From positions 75,974 through 139,973 of the forward strand of contig NZ_CAMPHI010000009.1 in assembly GCF_946885955.1 (NCBI RefSeq): a DNA stretch of 64,000 nucleotides, in the 5' to 3' direction. The translations under genes and the position numbers were made by a program. This DNA comes from an uncultured Pseudomonas sp. Lineage in GTDB: Bacteria; Pseudomonadota; Gammaproteobacteria; Pseudomonadales; Pseudomonadaceae. How positions within the stretch are numbered: position 1 is the stretch's first letter; each line of letters begins with the position of its first letter. Of the stretch, positions 44,925-53,774 are shown piece by piece. The notes beneath the pieces were generated by a model. The model did no database searches, had not been told where the DNA came from, and saw nothing but the letters and a program-made list of their open reading frames with translations.

Positions 44925-45245
44925 ATGCCTCGTTCCCTGCTCTGCGCCGCAGTCGCCATCGCCCTGTTCGCCGGCGGCGCCCAGGCGCAAACCCTGGTCG
45001 CCACCAGCAATATCATCATCCGCGCGGTGGATCGCAGCCTCGACTTCACCTCGGACACCACCACCTCGATTCGCGACTCGAAAGTCGTGCTCGCGGCCCG
45101 CGACGACGCCGCCAGCTTTGTCGCCAGCCAGGGCGAGATCCGCGGTGCCCACCTGGAAGCGGCGCTCGGCGAAATCCGCAGCCGTGTGCCCGAAGCCGCA
45201 GACGTCACCGACCTGACCCTGGCCGAAGCCATACTCGCACTGTGA
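44925..45245 (+). CDS. DUF2388 secreted small protein (copy 2)
   Basis: The 106-aa protein has a signal peptide ending GAQA and repeats the copy-1 core (VLAARDDAASFVASQGEIRG, then LTLAEAILAL). CGGAG precedes its ATG. Its stop overlaps the next start (GTGA), coupling it to the DUF4105 gene. Confidence 0.85.
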   Translation: MPRSLLCAAVAIALFAGGAQAQTLVATSNIIIRAVDRSLDFTSDTTTSIRDSKVVLAARDDAASFVASQGEIRGAHLEAALGEIRSRVPEAADVTDLTLAEAILAL

Positions 45246-47194
45246 GATCCGCGCGTGGCTGGCTGCCGCTGGTGGCGCTCTGGGTCAGCCTCGCCAGCCA
45301 TGCCGAGCTGCGCCTGACACTCGACAGCCAGGCGCTCGACCCGCACCAGCGCGATGCCAGCCAGGCTCTGCTGGACGAGGCGCTGGCGGCTCTGCCGCCG
45401 CGCTTCAAACAGCAGCTCGACCGGCAGATAAACGTACGCTGGCAGCCCATGCCGGAAGCGCTATTCGGCCGCGCCGGGCGTTTCAGCGGCATCGAGCTGA
45501 ATGCCCGGCTATTGCCCGCCCTGGTCGACGGCAGCGCCGCCCGCGAGCCGACCCAACGCACGCACGGCACCATGCGCCGCGAGCTGCTGGCCACGGTGGT
45601 GCACGAACTGACTCACCTCTATGACCGCGCGCGGCTGTGGACGCCCGCACAGAAAAGCCACTTACAGGCCTGCCGGCGGCGCTACCAGAGCACCGGAGCG
45701 GTCGGCCAGCGCGACAGCTGCCGCGGTCAGAACGCGCGCCGTTTCACCCTCAGCGACGCCCCCCGGCTGCTCGACCTGGCCGGCTGGCCGCAACGGGTCG
45801 GCAGCCGCGGCCAGCGCGAAGCGCAGAACCGCCAGCTGGCGCGCAGCGCGGACCGCTATGAGCTGAGCAACCCGCGCGAATTCGTCGCGGTGAACATGGA
45901 GTATTTTCTCCTCGACCCTTCCTATGCCTGCCGGCGCCCTTCGCTGGCGCGCTACCTGCGCGAGCACTTCGCCTGGGCCCCGCCGCGACAGGATAATTGC
46001 GCCAGCAGCTACGCCTACCTCAATGCCGGTAGCGATTTCGCCCGGCAACCGCTGGCCAGGCTCGATCCGGCGCGGGTCTACGCGGTCGACTACCTGCTTG
46101 CCGAAGCCAACGACGCCTGGGTCAGCCGCTGGGGCCACAGCATGCTGCGCCTGGTGATCTGCGCGCCCGGCCGACCGCTCGGGCCGGACTGCCGACTGGA
46201 CCTGGAGCACCACCTGGTGCTGTCCTATCGCGCCTTCGTCGGCGACGTGCAGCTGTCCAGCTGGGACGGTCTGACCGGCGTCTACCCGTCGCGGCTGTTC
46301 GTGCTGCCGCTGGCCCAGGTGATCGACGAATACACCAAGGTCGAGCTACGCAGCCTGGCCTCGGTGCCGCTGCGCCTGCAGCGCGATCAACTCGAACGCC
46401 TGCTCGCCCGCGCCGCCGAGCAACACTGGAGCTACGACGGCCAGTACTACTTCATCTCCAACAACTGCGCGGTGGAAACCCTCAAACTGCTGCGCAGCGG
46501 CAGTCAGCACCCGGCCCTGCAAACGCTCGACAGCATCATGCCCAACGGCCTGCTCGAGGTGCTCGTCGCCCGCGGCCTGGCCGATCGCAGCGTGCTCGAC
46601 GACCCGCGCGAAGCACTGCGCCTGGGTTACCGCTTCGATTCGTTCCGCGATCGTTACCAGGCGATGTTCGAGGTGTTGCGCGAGCGTCTGCCGATCGAAC
46701 AGAAGGATGTCGAAACCTGGCTCGCGCAAGCCGCCACGGCGCGCCGGCCCTGGTTCGCCAAAGCCGATCTGCGCGCCAGCGCTGCACTGCTACTGCTCGA
46801 ACAGGCGGCGTTGCGCCGACAATTGCTGCTGGCCCAGGACGAACTCAAGCAACGCTACCTGAGCGGGCGCGAGACGGCGCCAGGGGAAACGCAGAAAGCC
46901 GGCGCGGTACTGGAGAAAATTCTCGCCAATAGCGGCTTTCTCAGCCGCCCGGCGGAACTTCTCGACGGCGGCTACGGCCTGCCACAGCCCGGCGAATGGC
47001 AGCGCCTGGAGAGCGAAAGCCGCAAGCGACAAAAGCAGTTGCGCCAATTCAGCGACGAACTCGACCAGGAAGTGCGCCGCCTGCTGGAGCCGCCACGCCT
47101 GGCCGAACTGCAGGCCAGCGAGGCCAACCTCACGCAACTCGGCGAACACTTGCGCGCGCTGCACAAGGCCAGCGGCGGTTTAGTGCTGCCGTAG
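45242..47194 (+). CDS. DUF4105 domain protein with HExxH-like motif
   Basis: The 650-aa protein has a signal peptide (LVALWVSLASHA). Near residue 120 is VVHELTHLYDRARLW, a zinc-type HELTH motif in an N-terminal metalloprotease-like region. The DUF4105 domain follows around 280-450 (YLLAEANDAWVSRWGHSMLR, then NNCAVETLKLLR). A coiled C-terminus rich in Lys/Gln/Glu ends the protein. The start codon is GTG. It probably acts in the periplasm or outer membrane; substrate unknown. The tight link to DUF2388 copy 2 suggests a joint role. Confidence 0.82.
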   Translation: MRSARGWLPLVALWVSLASHAELRLTLDSQALDPHQRDASQALLDEALAALPPRFKQQLDRQINVRWQPMPEALFGRAGRFSGIELNARLLPALVDGSAAREPTQRTHGTMRRELLATVVHELTHLYDRARLWTPAQKSHLQACRRRYQSTGAVGQRDSCRGQNARRFTLSDAPRLLDLAGWPQRVGSRGQREAQNRQLARSADRYELSNPREFVAVNMEYFLLDPSYACRRPSLARYLREHFAWAPPRQDNCASSYAYLNAGSDFARQPLARLDPARVYAVDYLLAEANDAWVSRWGHSMLRLVICAPGRPLGPDCRLDLEHHLVLSYRAFVGDVQLSSWDGLTGVYPSRLFVLPLAQVIDEYTKVELRSLASVPLRLQRDQLERLLARAAEQHWSYDGQYYFISNNCAVETLKLLRSGSQHPALQTLDSIMPNGLLEVLVARGLADRSVLDDPREALRLGYRFDSFRDRYQAMFEVLRERLPIEQKDVETWLAQAATARRPWFAKADLRASAALLLLEQAALRRQLLLAQDELKQRYLSGRETAPGETQKAGAVLEKILANSGFLSRPAELLDGGYGLPQPGEWQRLESESRKRQKQLRQFSDELDQEVRRLLEPPRLAELQASEANLTQLGEHLRALHKASGGLVLP

Positions 47195-47249
47195 TGGCAG
47201 CCCTGCGGGCTGTATTCGCCGCGAAGCTGCGCCATGTCCGCCGCACTGC

Positions 47250-47316
47250 GTAGCTCGGATGCAATCCGGGGAAATGTTGCGCCGTTACCATCGCTCCCGG
47301 ATTGCATCCGGGCTAC
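47250..47316. repeat. REP-type palindromic doublet A
   Basis: GTAGCTCGGATGCAATCCGG at the left end is mirrored by CCGGATTGCATCCGGGCTAC at the right, with a 27-base centre. A near copy lies at 47467, and relatives at 52830 and 61690. Confidence 0.75.
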
Positions 47317-47466
47317 AAAAGCGTCATCCACCACCGAGCATTCATGAATGCCTGGCTATAGATCCCCTGTTCATATGCAAGCTCTACGCCTCGTAGGGTG
47401 GACATGCCGAAGGCTTGTCCACCATCCGCATGGCCGCGCCATATCCGCCCTACCAACGCGCACTGC

Positions 47467-47533
47467 GTAGCCCGGATGAAATCCGGGGAAATATTGCGCC
47501 CTCACCATCGCTCCCGGATTGCATCCGGGCTAC
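47467..47533. repeat. REP-type palindromic doublet B
   Basis: Its left arm GTAGCCCGGATGAAATCCGG, its centre (ATATTGCGCCCTCACCATCG) and its right arm nearly equal doublet A, 217 bp away in the same orientation. The interval between them (47317-47466) holds no gene. Confidence 0.75.
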
Positions 47534-47547
47534 AAAAGCACAACCCC

Positions 47548-47952
47548 TTAGGGAATATGTTCCTGCTGCTCCTCCGGCAAGTGCTCATCCAGGTGCAGCC
47601 AGGGCAGGCGGCTCTGCACCCAGATATGCCGATCAGCCGGCGCCCGCTCCGGCTGATCCAGAGTGGCGACAGTGATGTCCAGGGTAGTCGGGCTGAGGCT
47701 GGTGAATAGCGTCAGCTGGGCGCCGCAGTTCGGGCAGAAGCTGCGCGTGCAGCTGGCCGAGGAGGCGTACTGGCTCGGCGTGCCGAGCAGCCAGCGAAAG
47801 CTTGCCAGCGGCACCGTGAGCCAGGTGGTGACAATGCCGCCGCTGCTACGCCGGCACACCGAGCAATGGCAATGGGCGATGTCCCGCAACGGGGCATCGA
47901 ACTGGTAACGCATGGCGCCGCACTGGCAGCCGCCGCTGTATACCTCGGTCAT
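47548..47952 (-). CDS. GFA-family zinc protein (CENP-V/GFA domain)
   Basis: The 134-aa protein has the zinc cysteines CQCG near residue 9, CHCSVCRRSSGG near 28 and CPNCGAQLTLF near 72. These match glutathione-dependent formaldehyde-activating-enzyme-like proteins. Members without a linked formaldehyde dehydrogenase have no proven reaction, so function stays open. It is convergent with the repeats and transcribed away from the AEC transporter gene. Confidence 0.85.
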   Translation of the reverse strand: MTEVYSGGCQCGAMRYQFDAPLRDIAHCHCSVCRRSSGGIVTTWLTVPLASFRWLLGTPSQYASSASCTRSFCPNCGAQLTLFTSLSPTTLDITVATLDQPERAPADRHIWVQSRLPWLHLDEHLPEEQQEHIP

Positions 47953-48057
47953 AGCTTCTCCTCATACGCGCCGTCTCGAACGCCAGGTGCCGCTATCGGC
48001 CTTGCGCAGCCTCGGTGCGCTGATCAAGATAGGCGTTTGCCACGACCTGGGGTTCCC

Positions 48058-48969
48058 GTGATCGATCTACTGCTGGCCCTGTGGCCGTTGTTCGCCCTGA
48101 TTGTCGCCGGCTATTACCTGCGCCGCTGGGAATTTCCCAACGAAGCGTTCTGGCCCGGCGCCGAGCGTTTGAACTATTTCGTACTCTTCCCCGCCCTGCT
48201 GTTCAGCAGCCTGGCCAGGGCGCCGCTGGACAACCCGGCGCTGCCGCGTCTGGCCCTGGCGGTGATGCTGGGCCTGGGCATCGCCTGGCTCGCGCTGCTG
48301 TTGATACGCCGTCTGCGCGACTGGCCGGCGGGACGTTTCGGCGCCTTCACCCAGGGTACTCTGCGTTTCAATACCTACCTCGGGCTGGCTGCGGTGGCCA
48401 GCCTGTTCGGCCAGCAGGGCCTGAGCCTGGCCGCATTGATGCTGGCCTTGATGGTGCCCACGGTCAATGTGCTGTCGGTCTGGTCGTTGACCGCCGAGCG
48501 CGGCGTCAGCGCCCGCAGCCTGCTACTGCCGATCCTGAAGAACCCGCTGATCCTCGCTTGCATCGGTGGCGCCCTGGCCAACCTCGGCGGCATCGGCTTG
48601 CCCGGCGGCAGCGACCGCCTGCTCGGTCTGCTCGCCGCCGCCAGCCTGCCGCTCGGCCTGCTGTGCGTCGGCGCGGCATTGAAACCCGAACAGTTGGGTC
48701 GCGAAGTGCCAGCCCTGGCCTGGAACAGCGGCCTGCGCCTGCTGGCCATGCCGTTGCTGGCCTGGGCGGTGGCTTACGGCCTGCACCTGCCCGCCATGGA
48801 AAGCAGCGTGCTGGTGCTGTTCTTCGCCCTGCCCACGGCCCCCACCGCCTATGTGCTGACCCGCCAGTTGGGCGGCGACAGCCAGCTGATGGTTGGCATC
48901 ATTACCCTGCAAACCCTGCTGGCGGCGGGCAGCCTGTCGCTGGTGCTGCTGGCGTTGGCGGCGATATGA
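48058..48969 (+). CDS. AEC-family transporter (auxin-efflux-carrier-like permease)
   Basis: The 303-aa protein has about ten hydrophobic segments in two inverted halves, beginning LLLALWPLFALIVAGYYLRR. LRFNTYLGLAAVASLFG and FFALPTAPTAYVLTRQLGG contain the unwound-helix residues typical of AEC proteins. The start is GTG at 48058 after GGGG; an upstream frame from 47866 overlaps the GFA gene and is rejected. The substrate, probably an organic acid, is unknown. Confidence 0.85.
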   Translation: MIDLLLALWPLFALIVAGYYLRRWEFPNEAFWPGAERLNYFVLFPALLFSSLARAPLDNPALPRLALAVMLGLGIAWLALLLIRRLRDWPAGRFGAFTQGTLRFNTYLGLAAVASLFGQQGLSLAALMLALMVPTVNVLSVWSLTAERGVSARSLLLPILKNPLILACIGGALANLGGIGLPGGSDRLLGLLAAASLPLGLLCVGAALKPEQLGREVPALAWNSGLRLLAMPLLAWAVAYGLHLPAMESSVLVLFFALPTAPTAYVLTRQLGGDSQLMVGIITLQTLLAAGSLSLVLLALAAI

Positions 48970-49317
48970 ATCGGCATCCATCCGTTAAATATATTGGACT
49001 ATGCAAATTCAAATAATAGTGTTTTAAAACAGATATTTACCTCAATATTTCGCGCCACTCACGCCCCATCGTCGCGCAATTTATCGATCAATATCGGCTT
49101 ATTCGTTTGACATATTTTACGGCTTTGGCAGACTGGCGCAGCTTTCCACTGCCAATGTACCGCTGCGCGAGACCGGCATTCGATCTATCGATTCGATGCA
49201 TCGAAACGCCCACGTAGCGGTCTATCGGCAGAGGCTAGCCGAACCAGGAGACGGCGCCGCAACCATGCGGCCCCTCCTGCACAGCCATGGCAGGCGCGCC
49301 CTGCCCCAAGGTGATTT
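48970..49317. promoter_or_regulatory. AT-rich intergenic region with a 14-bp palindrome upstream of the puuD-like gene
   Basis: 348 bp without a gene. The first half is strikingly AT-rich. TTCGATGCATCGAA at 49192-49205 is a perfect palindrome and a candidate operator. The next gene has AAGGTG before its ATG. Confidence 0.5.
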
Positions 49318-50097
49318 ATGTCTTCCAACAACAAAACCCCGACCGCCAAACGCAAGCCCGTGGTGCTGATGTCCATGGGCGCTCAAGAGCGTAAAGGCCA
49401 CGCCTATCAAGTCATGACCCACAAATACATCACGCCCCTGGTCGAGTTTTCCGGCTGTGTGCCGCTGCTGGCGCCGACCTGCTGCGGCACCGAGGATCTC
49501 GAGCAGTACCTGGACATGGTCGACGGCGTCTACCTGACCGGCGCTGGCAGCAATATCGACCCTACCCTCTACGGCCAACCCAATCTGACCCCGGAAAAGG
49601 GCCAGGACAAGGACCGCGACCTGTTCGACCTGCCGCTGATCCGCGCCGCGATCGCCCGCGGCCTGCCGCTGTTCGGCATCTGCCGCGGCATGCAGGAAAT
49701 CAACGTGGCCCTGGGCGGCGACATCCACCAAAAGCTCTATGCCGAGGCCAATTTCGACGACCACCGCGAAGATGCCGATGCCCCGGTGGAAGTGCAGTAC
49801 GGCGAGAGCCACAGCGTCGATCTACGTCCCGGCAGTTGGCTGGCGGAACTGCTGCAGAAGGAGCGGATAACCGTCAATTCGCTGCATGGCCAGGGCATCG
49901 CGCGCCTGGGCGAGGGCCTAGAAGTCCTGGCCGAAGCCGAAGATGGGGTGATCGAGGCGATCCATGCGCCCGGTTTGCCGCAGTTCACCCTCGCGGTGCA
50001 ATGGCACCCGGAATGGCAGGCGGCGCAGAATCCCGACTCGGTGAAGATTTTCCAGGCGTTTGGCGAGGCCTGCCGGCAACGCGCTGCGCAACGCTAG
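49318..50097 (+). CDS. Gamma-glutamyl-gamma-aminobutyrate hydrolase family protein (PuuD-like)
   Basis: The 259-aa class I glutamine-amidotransferase-like hydrolase has nucleophile Cys in FGICRGMQEINVALGG near residue 122 and the His/Glu partners in VQWHPEWQ near 223. The family cleaves gamma-glutamyl-GABA in polyamine catabolism. There are no other puu/spu genes here, so the exact substrate is not certain. The neighbouring solute-binding gene is convergent (4-bp gap). Confidence 0.85.
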   Translation: MSSNNKTPTAKRKPVVLMSMGAQERKGHAYQVMTHKYITPLVEFSGCVPLLAPTCCGTEDLEQYLDMVDGVYLTGAGSNIDPTLYGQPNLTPEKGQDKDRDLFDLPLIRAAIARGLPLFGICRGMQEINVALGGDIHQKLYAEANFDDHREDADAPVEVQYGESHSVDLRPGSWLAELLQKERITVNSLHGQGIARLGEGLEVLAEAEDGVIEAIHAPGLPQFTLAVQWHPEWQAAQNPDSVKIFQAFGEACRQRAAQR

Positions 50098-50101
50098 TCA
50101 A

Positions 50102-50875
50102 TCAATCGGCCTGGCTGTGCTGCGGCTGGGCCTGTTGCAGCAAATACTCTTCGATCAGCTGCTGGTGTTTGCCGCTGGTACGCAACCAGGCCAGCCCTGC
50201 GTTGAAGTCGGCGATGATTTCCTCGGCGCGTGGATGCGACCGGGCTACGATCAGGTGCAAGGCGCTGTCACCGAGGATGTTCGTCGAGCGCCGAAAGCGG
50301 CTCGGCGACTCTCCGCTGGTACGCAGGGCCGCCTCCCCCAGGCGCAGGTCGGCGACGAAGAAGTCGTCACGGTTAAGCAGCAACAGCCGCGCGCACTCGT
50401 CCAGGCCGATCGGCGAATGGCGGGTCAGTCGCCCCTCCTCGACCAACTGGCGAATCGCCGCCGGCGGTTGCCAGCCCAGTGGATAACACAGCCGCTTGCC
50501 GATTAGTGCCGACAGATCATCGGGCTCGAAGACCTCCCCGGCGCGGCTGAAAAGGTGCTGCTTCGCAACAAACAGCGGCGCCGAGTAGAGGTACTCGCGC
50601 TCGCGCTCTGCGGTACGGACATAGGGGAAGGTGGCGTCGTATTCGCCCTTCAAGGTCATCAGGTAGCCGCGGTTCCACGGCCGCCAATCCACGCTGCTGC
50701 CGATATGACGGGCGGCCAGCGCCGCCTGTACCACCTGCGTCAGCATGCCGCCGCCGGGCAACTGCTGGCCGGTAAAAGGCGCGTAGTCGTCGCCGCTGAC
50801 CAGGCGCAACTCCTCCGCCTGGGCAACCATCGGCACGCTCAACAGTAGATGGACCAACAACCGCCGCAGCATCAA
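50102..50875 (-). CDS. Periplasmic solute-binding protein, family 3
   Basis: The 257-aa protein has a signal peptide ending VAQAEEL and an SBP_bac_3 layout: LRLVSGDDYAPFTGQQLPGG, then RPWNRGYLMTLKGEYDATFP. Pseudomonads have many such orphan proteins without a transporter gene beside them; here too no permease is near. Ligand unknown. Confidence 0.82.
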   Translation of the reverse strand: MMLRRLLVHLLLSVPMVAQAEELRLVSGDDYAPFTGQQLPGGGMLTQVVQAALAARHIGSSVDWRPWNRGYLMTLKGEYDATFPYVRTAEREREYLYSAPLFVAKQHLFSRAGEVFEPDDLSALIGKRLCYPLGWQPPAAIRQLVEEGRLTRHSPIGLDECARLLLLNRDDFFVADLRLGEAALRTSGESPSRFRRSTNILGDSALHLIVARSHPRAEEIIADFNAGLAWLRTSGKHQQLIEEYLLQQAQPQHSQAD

Positions 50876-50978
50876 GTCCGAACTCGCTTCTATAACTTGG
50901 CCAATGGCTGCAGTGTAGATGCTCGGCGTTGCAAACGCGGGCAGCGACAGATGCCCGCGGCTACAAGGGCGCCAATGA

Positions 50979-52658
50979 CTACTCCAGGGTAAACCACTGC
51001 ACCTCGACGCGGCGGTTCTGCTCGCTGTCCGTGCCGAGCGGTTCTTCCCAGCCGCGGCCGACCAGTTCGATGCGCTCTTCCTTGATCCCGGGATGGCGCG
51101 CCAGCAGCGCTTCCTTGACCGCCTGGGTGCGCTGGCGCGACAGCTCCATGGCCTTCAGCGACATGCTGCGCACCAGCGCCGGGCCGCCCTGACGCTCGAA
51201 TTCGCCGACCATGGCGTTATCCACATGGCCGCGCAGCAGCACGATGGAGCCGGGGCTGACCTGGAGGAATTTCTTGATGGTGTCCAGGTAGTCCTGGTTG
51301 TCCTTGGCCTGCTTGTCCAGCTCCGCCGAGTTCGGCTCGAAGAAGAAGCGGATGTCCTTGCTCAGCAGCGCGTCGCCTTCCAGGGCGACCTTGCCGCTGG
51401 TGCGGATCGGCGCGATGGCGATGCTCTGGCCCTTGAACTGGCCGCTTTCCTGCAGCGCCTTGAGGTGCGTGAGGTCGGCGAAGCGCGCCGGGTCGGCCGG
51501 GTTGCGGATCAGCGAGCCGTAGGCCAGCACCGAGGACTGGAAGATGCCCTGGAACGAGCCGGCCGAGTCGATGCTGCCGTCGAAGAACGCCAGGTTCTCC
51601 GGCAGGTTGCTCAGGTGCACCTTGCTCAGCTCGTCGAGGGTTTCCTCGGGCGTCCAGCCGAACGCCTTGCCGACTTCAGCGGCATGGGCCTTGGGGTCGT
51701 CGCGCAATTGCCGGTTGCCTTCCAGCAGGCCGTGCACCAGGCCCTTGACGATCTCCGGGTGGGCCGTGGCGAAGCCCTTGTTGACCGCCAGGATGTCAGC
51801 CACCACCAGCAGGTTGCGGTTGGACACCAGCATCTTCGCCGCACCGGCGGAACCGGCGACCACCTCGTCGGTGCGCGGCGACCAGCCGACGCAGCCGTTC
51901 AGGCGCTGCTTGCCGTTCAGCTCGGCGGCGTAGGCGTCGCAGGCGATAAAGGCGTCCTCGTAGAACACCAGGCCCAGCTCGTTCGGCCCCGGCCGGCTGT
52001 CCAGATCGCGCAGCACCTTGACCGGTACCCCGGCCTCGGAGGCCAGGTAGCGGATAAAGAAGTCGCTCTCGTTGAACTGGGTGGCGCCGAGCACCTTGCC
52101 CTTGAGCTGGTTGACGCTGGCGATGCCGCTGTCTACCACCACCTGGTCGGCACCGCGGGAGAAGCCGATCTGCGCCGGCACCGTGACCTCGAACTGACGG
52201 CCGAGCACCGCCAGCACGTCGGCGGTGGTCGCCACCGCGGCCATCTGGCCGTTGTTCAGCGCCGACCACTCCTCGCTCTCGCCCTTGGTCAGGCGCACCT
52301 GGAAACCGTACTGCTTGGCGAAGAACGACTCGGGGTTCGGCTCCAGTCCGCCGTTGGCGACGATCAGGCCGCCATAACCGGCGTACTCGCTCATGTCGAT
52401 ATCGATGATGTTGTTCTTCATCTCGTAGGGCGCGGCCGATTGCAGGGTCGGCGTGCCGCTGACCGGCTCCACCGGTGCAGGTCCGCCCGCAACGCCGAGG
52501 CTGGCGGGCAAGCCGCTGAGTACGCTGCCATCGCCTTCCTTGAGCATGTCCTTGCCGACCAGCCAGGCGCCCAAAGCCAGCAGGCCGAGTATCAGCAGAA
52601 TGGTCAGCAGCTTGCCGGCGGCATTGCCCCGTTGCGGCCTGATTGCGGATGGATACAT
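50979..52658 (-). CDS. Membrane-anchored solute-binding protein fused to OmpA-like domain
   Basis: The 559-aa protein starts at 52658 (GGGAGAGG upstream), with one transmembrane helix (LLTILLILGLLALGAWLVG). A type-2 periplasmic binding domain (about 80-400; FGFQ-type start, SRGADQVVVDSGIASVNQLK) resembles ABC phosphate/nitrate-type binding proteins. An OmpA-like peptidoglycan-binding domain (about 430-559) ends the protein: FEPNSAELDKQAKDNQDYL, LLRGHVDN and TDSEQNRRVEVQW. It belongs with the three genes to its right on the same strand. Confidence 0.82.
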   Translation of the reverse strand: MYPSAIRPQRGNAAGKLLTILLILGLLALGAWLVGKDMLKEGDGSVLSGLPASLGVAGGPAPVEPVSGTPTLQSAAPYEMKNNIIDIDMSEYAGYGGLIVANGGLEPNPESFFAKQYGFQVRLTKGESEEWSALNNGQMAAVATTADVLAVLGRQFEVTVPAQIGFSRGADQVVVDSGIASVNQLKGKVLGATQFNESDFFIRYLASEAGVPVKVLRDLDSRPGPNELGLVFYEDAFIACDAYAAELNGKQRLNGCVGWSPRTDEVVAGSAGAAKMLVSNRNLLVVADILAVNKGFATAHPEIVKGLVHGLLEGNRQLRDDPKAHAAEVGKAFGWTPEETLDELSKVHLSNLPENLAFFDGSIDSAGSFQGIFQSSVLAYGSLIRNPADPARFADLTHLKALQESGQFKGQSIAIAPIRTSGKVALEGDALLSKDIRFFFEPNSAELDKQAKDNQDYLDTIKKFLQVSPGSIVLLRGHVDNAMVGEFERQGGPALVRSMSLKAMELSRQRTQAVKEALLARHPGIKEERIELVGRGWEEPLGTDSEQNRRVEVQWFTLE

Positions 52659-52780
52659 GACGCCTCTCCCTGTCGGATGCGAGCCAGCGGCCCGCCAATC
52701 GAAAATATGTAGTGCCTGAACCGCGGCCCGGATTGCATCGAGTGAATCGGGGCGCGTAGCTGACGCTTTTTTCATCCAGC

Positions 52781-52901
52781 ATGGTTATTGGTGGATGGGT
52801 GAAGCGTCATCCACCCTACCCTTAAGCCCGTAGCCCGGATAAGCCTTGGCGCAATCCGGGAATATCGCGACCCCGGATTGCGCTGCGTTTATCCGGGCTA
52901 C
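52781..52901. repeat. REP-type palindromic sequences between two genes of the Psp-like module
   Basis: A GGTGGATGGGTGAAGCGTCA / CATCCACCCTAC unit (to about 52818) is followed by a TAGCCCGGATAAGCC to ATCCGGGCTAC doublet (52830-52901), a relative of doublets A and B. No gene lies in 52659-52919. Confidence 0.7.
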
Positions 52902-52919
52902 GTCTATTTCACCCACCAA

Positions 52920-53774
52920 TCACTGGCGCAACGACTCGCCCTGCGCCGGCTTATCACCCTGCCCTTGCAGCACATAACGCGGCAGGGCCTGTTGTTCGTT
53001 GAGTTCGAGCACGCCGAGCAGGTCGCGTTGGCTATTCAGCCAGCGGCTGGCTTCGTTGAACGAGGCGGTCAGGGCGTTCAGCGCCATGCCTGCCTGCTCT
53101 TCGTCGGTGGCCAGCAGGGTCTGCTCGCGGATCAGCGCGATCTGCTGCTCGATGCGCTGCAACTCGGCGTCGACATGCTCCTTGCGCCGGCTGCCTTCGG
53201 CATGCCCCGCCTGGCGCGCGTCTATCACCTGCTTCTGCTGCTCCAGGCTGCGCCGCAGATCATCGGCCAGGGTCGGGTCGCGCAGGCGTTCGTCGATCTG
53301 GTCTTCCTGCGCCTGCAGCGTGGCGCTGTCCTTCGCCGCGGTATCCACCACTACGCTCAGGGCCTGGGCGGCGGTCAGCAGGCGCAGATTGAGCCAGACC
53401 AGTTGCTCCAGGCTGCTGGCATGCGACGCCATCAGCGGCGAACGCGAGAGCAGCTGCAACACCTCACGGGCTCTTGCCTCGATGCGCTGCTGGCGCTGCC
53501 GCTGGCTGTCGCCGAGCAGTGCCAGGGTCGTTTCGTAGCGTTGCTCGGCGGGGTTCGCCGGCTTCTCGGCGGCATCCACCGTGCGGCGGAATCGCGCGCT
53601 GCGCGCCAGCAGCGCCAGATAGGCCAGCTCGGCGCCGGCACCGAGCACCCAGAAACCGGGGCTGAGAAAGGCCCCGAGCAAGCCGAACGCGGCCAGGCCG
53701 AACCAGTTCGGTGGCAATGGCATGCCCAGCGGGCGGGCATTGAATGCAGCCCAGAGATAACGTCCGGTGCTCAT
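52920..53774 (-). CDS. Membrane protein with long coiled coil, PspA/AAA-linked
   Basis: The 284-aa protein begins MSTGRYLWAAFNARPLGMPL, with two hydrophobic segments (WFGLAAFGLLGAFLSPGFW and an adjoining GAELAYLALLA). A long helical, glutamine-rich stretch follows (about 80-250; EQQKQVIDARQAGHAEGSRR, LQRIEQQIALIREQTLLA). I know no function. The ATG at 53774 forms ATGA with the AAA+ gene stop. A much longer frame upstream is antisense overlap and rejected. Confidence 0.75.
   Translation of the reverse strand: MSTGRYLWAAFNARPLGMPLPPNWFGLAAFGLLGAFLSPGFWVLGAGAELAYLALLARSARFRRTVDAAEKPANPAEQRYETTLALLGDSQRQRQQRIEARAREVLQLLSRSPLMASHASSLEQLVWLNLRLLTAAQALSVVVDTAAKDSATLQAQEDQIDERLRDPTLADDLRRSLEQQKQVIDARQAGHAEGSRRKEHVDAELQRIEQQIALIREQTLLATDEEQAGMALNALTASFNEASRWLNSQRDLLGVLELNEQQALPRYVLQGQGDKPAQGESLRQ

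Noticed and set aside
51093..52712. 539-aa plus-strand frame opposite the solute-binding/OmpA gene
   Set aside because: A shadow with no motifs; the opposite strand encodes recognisable domains.
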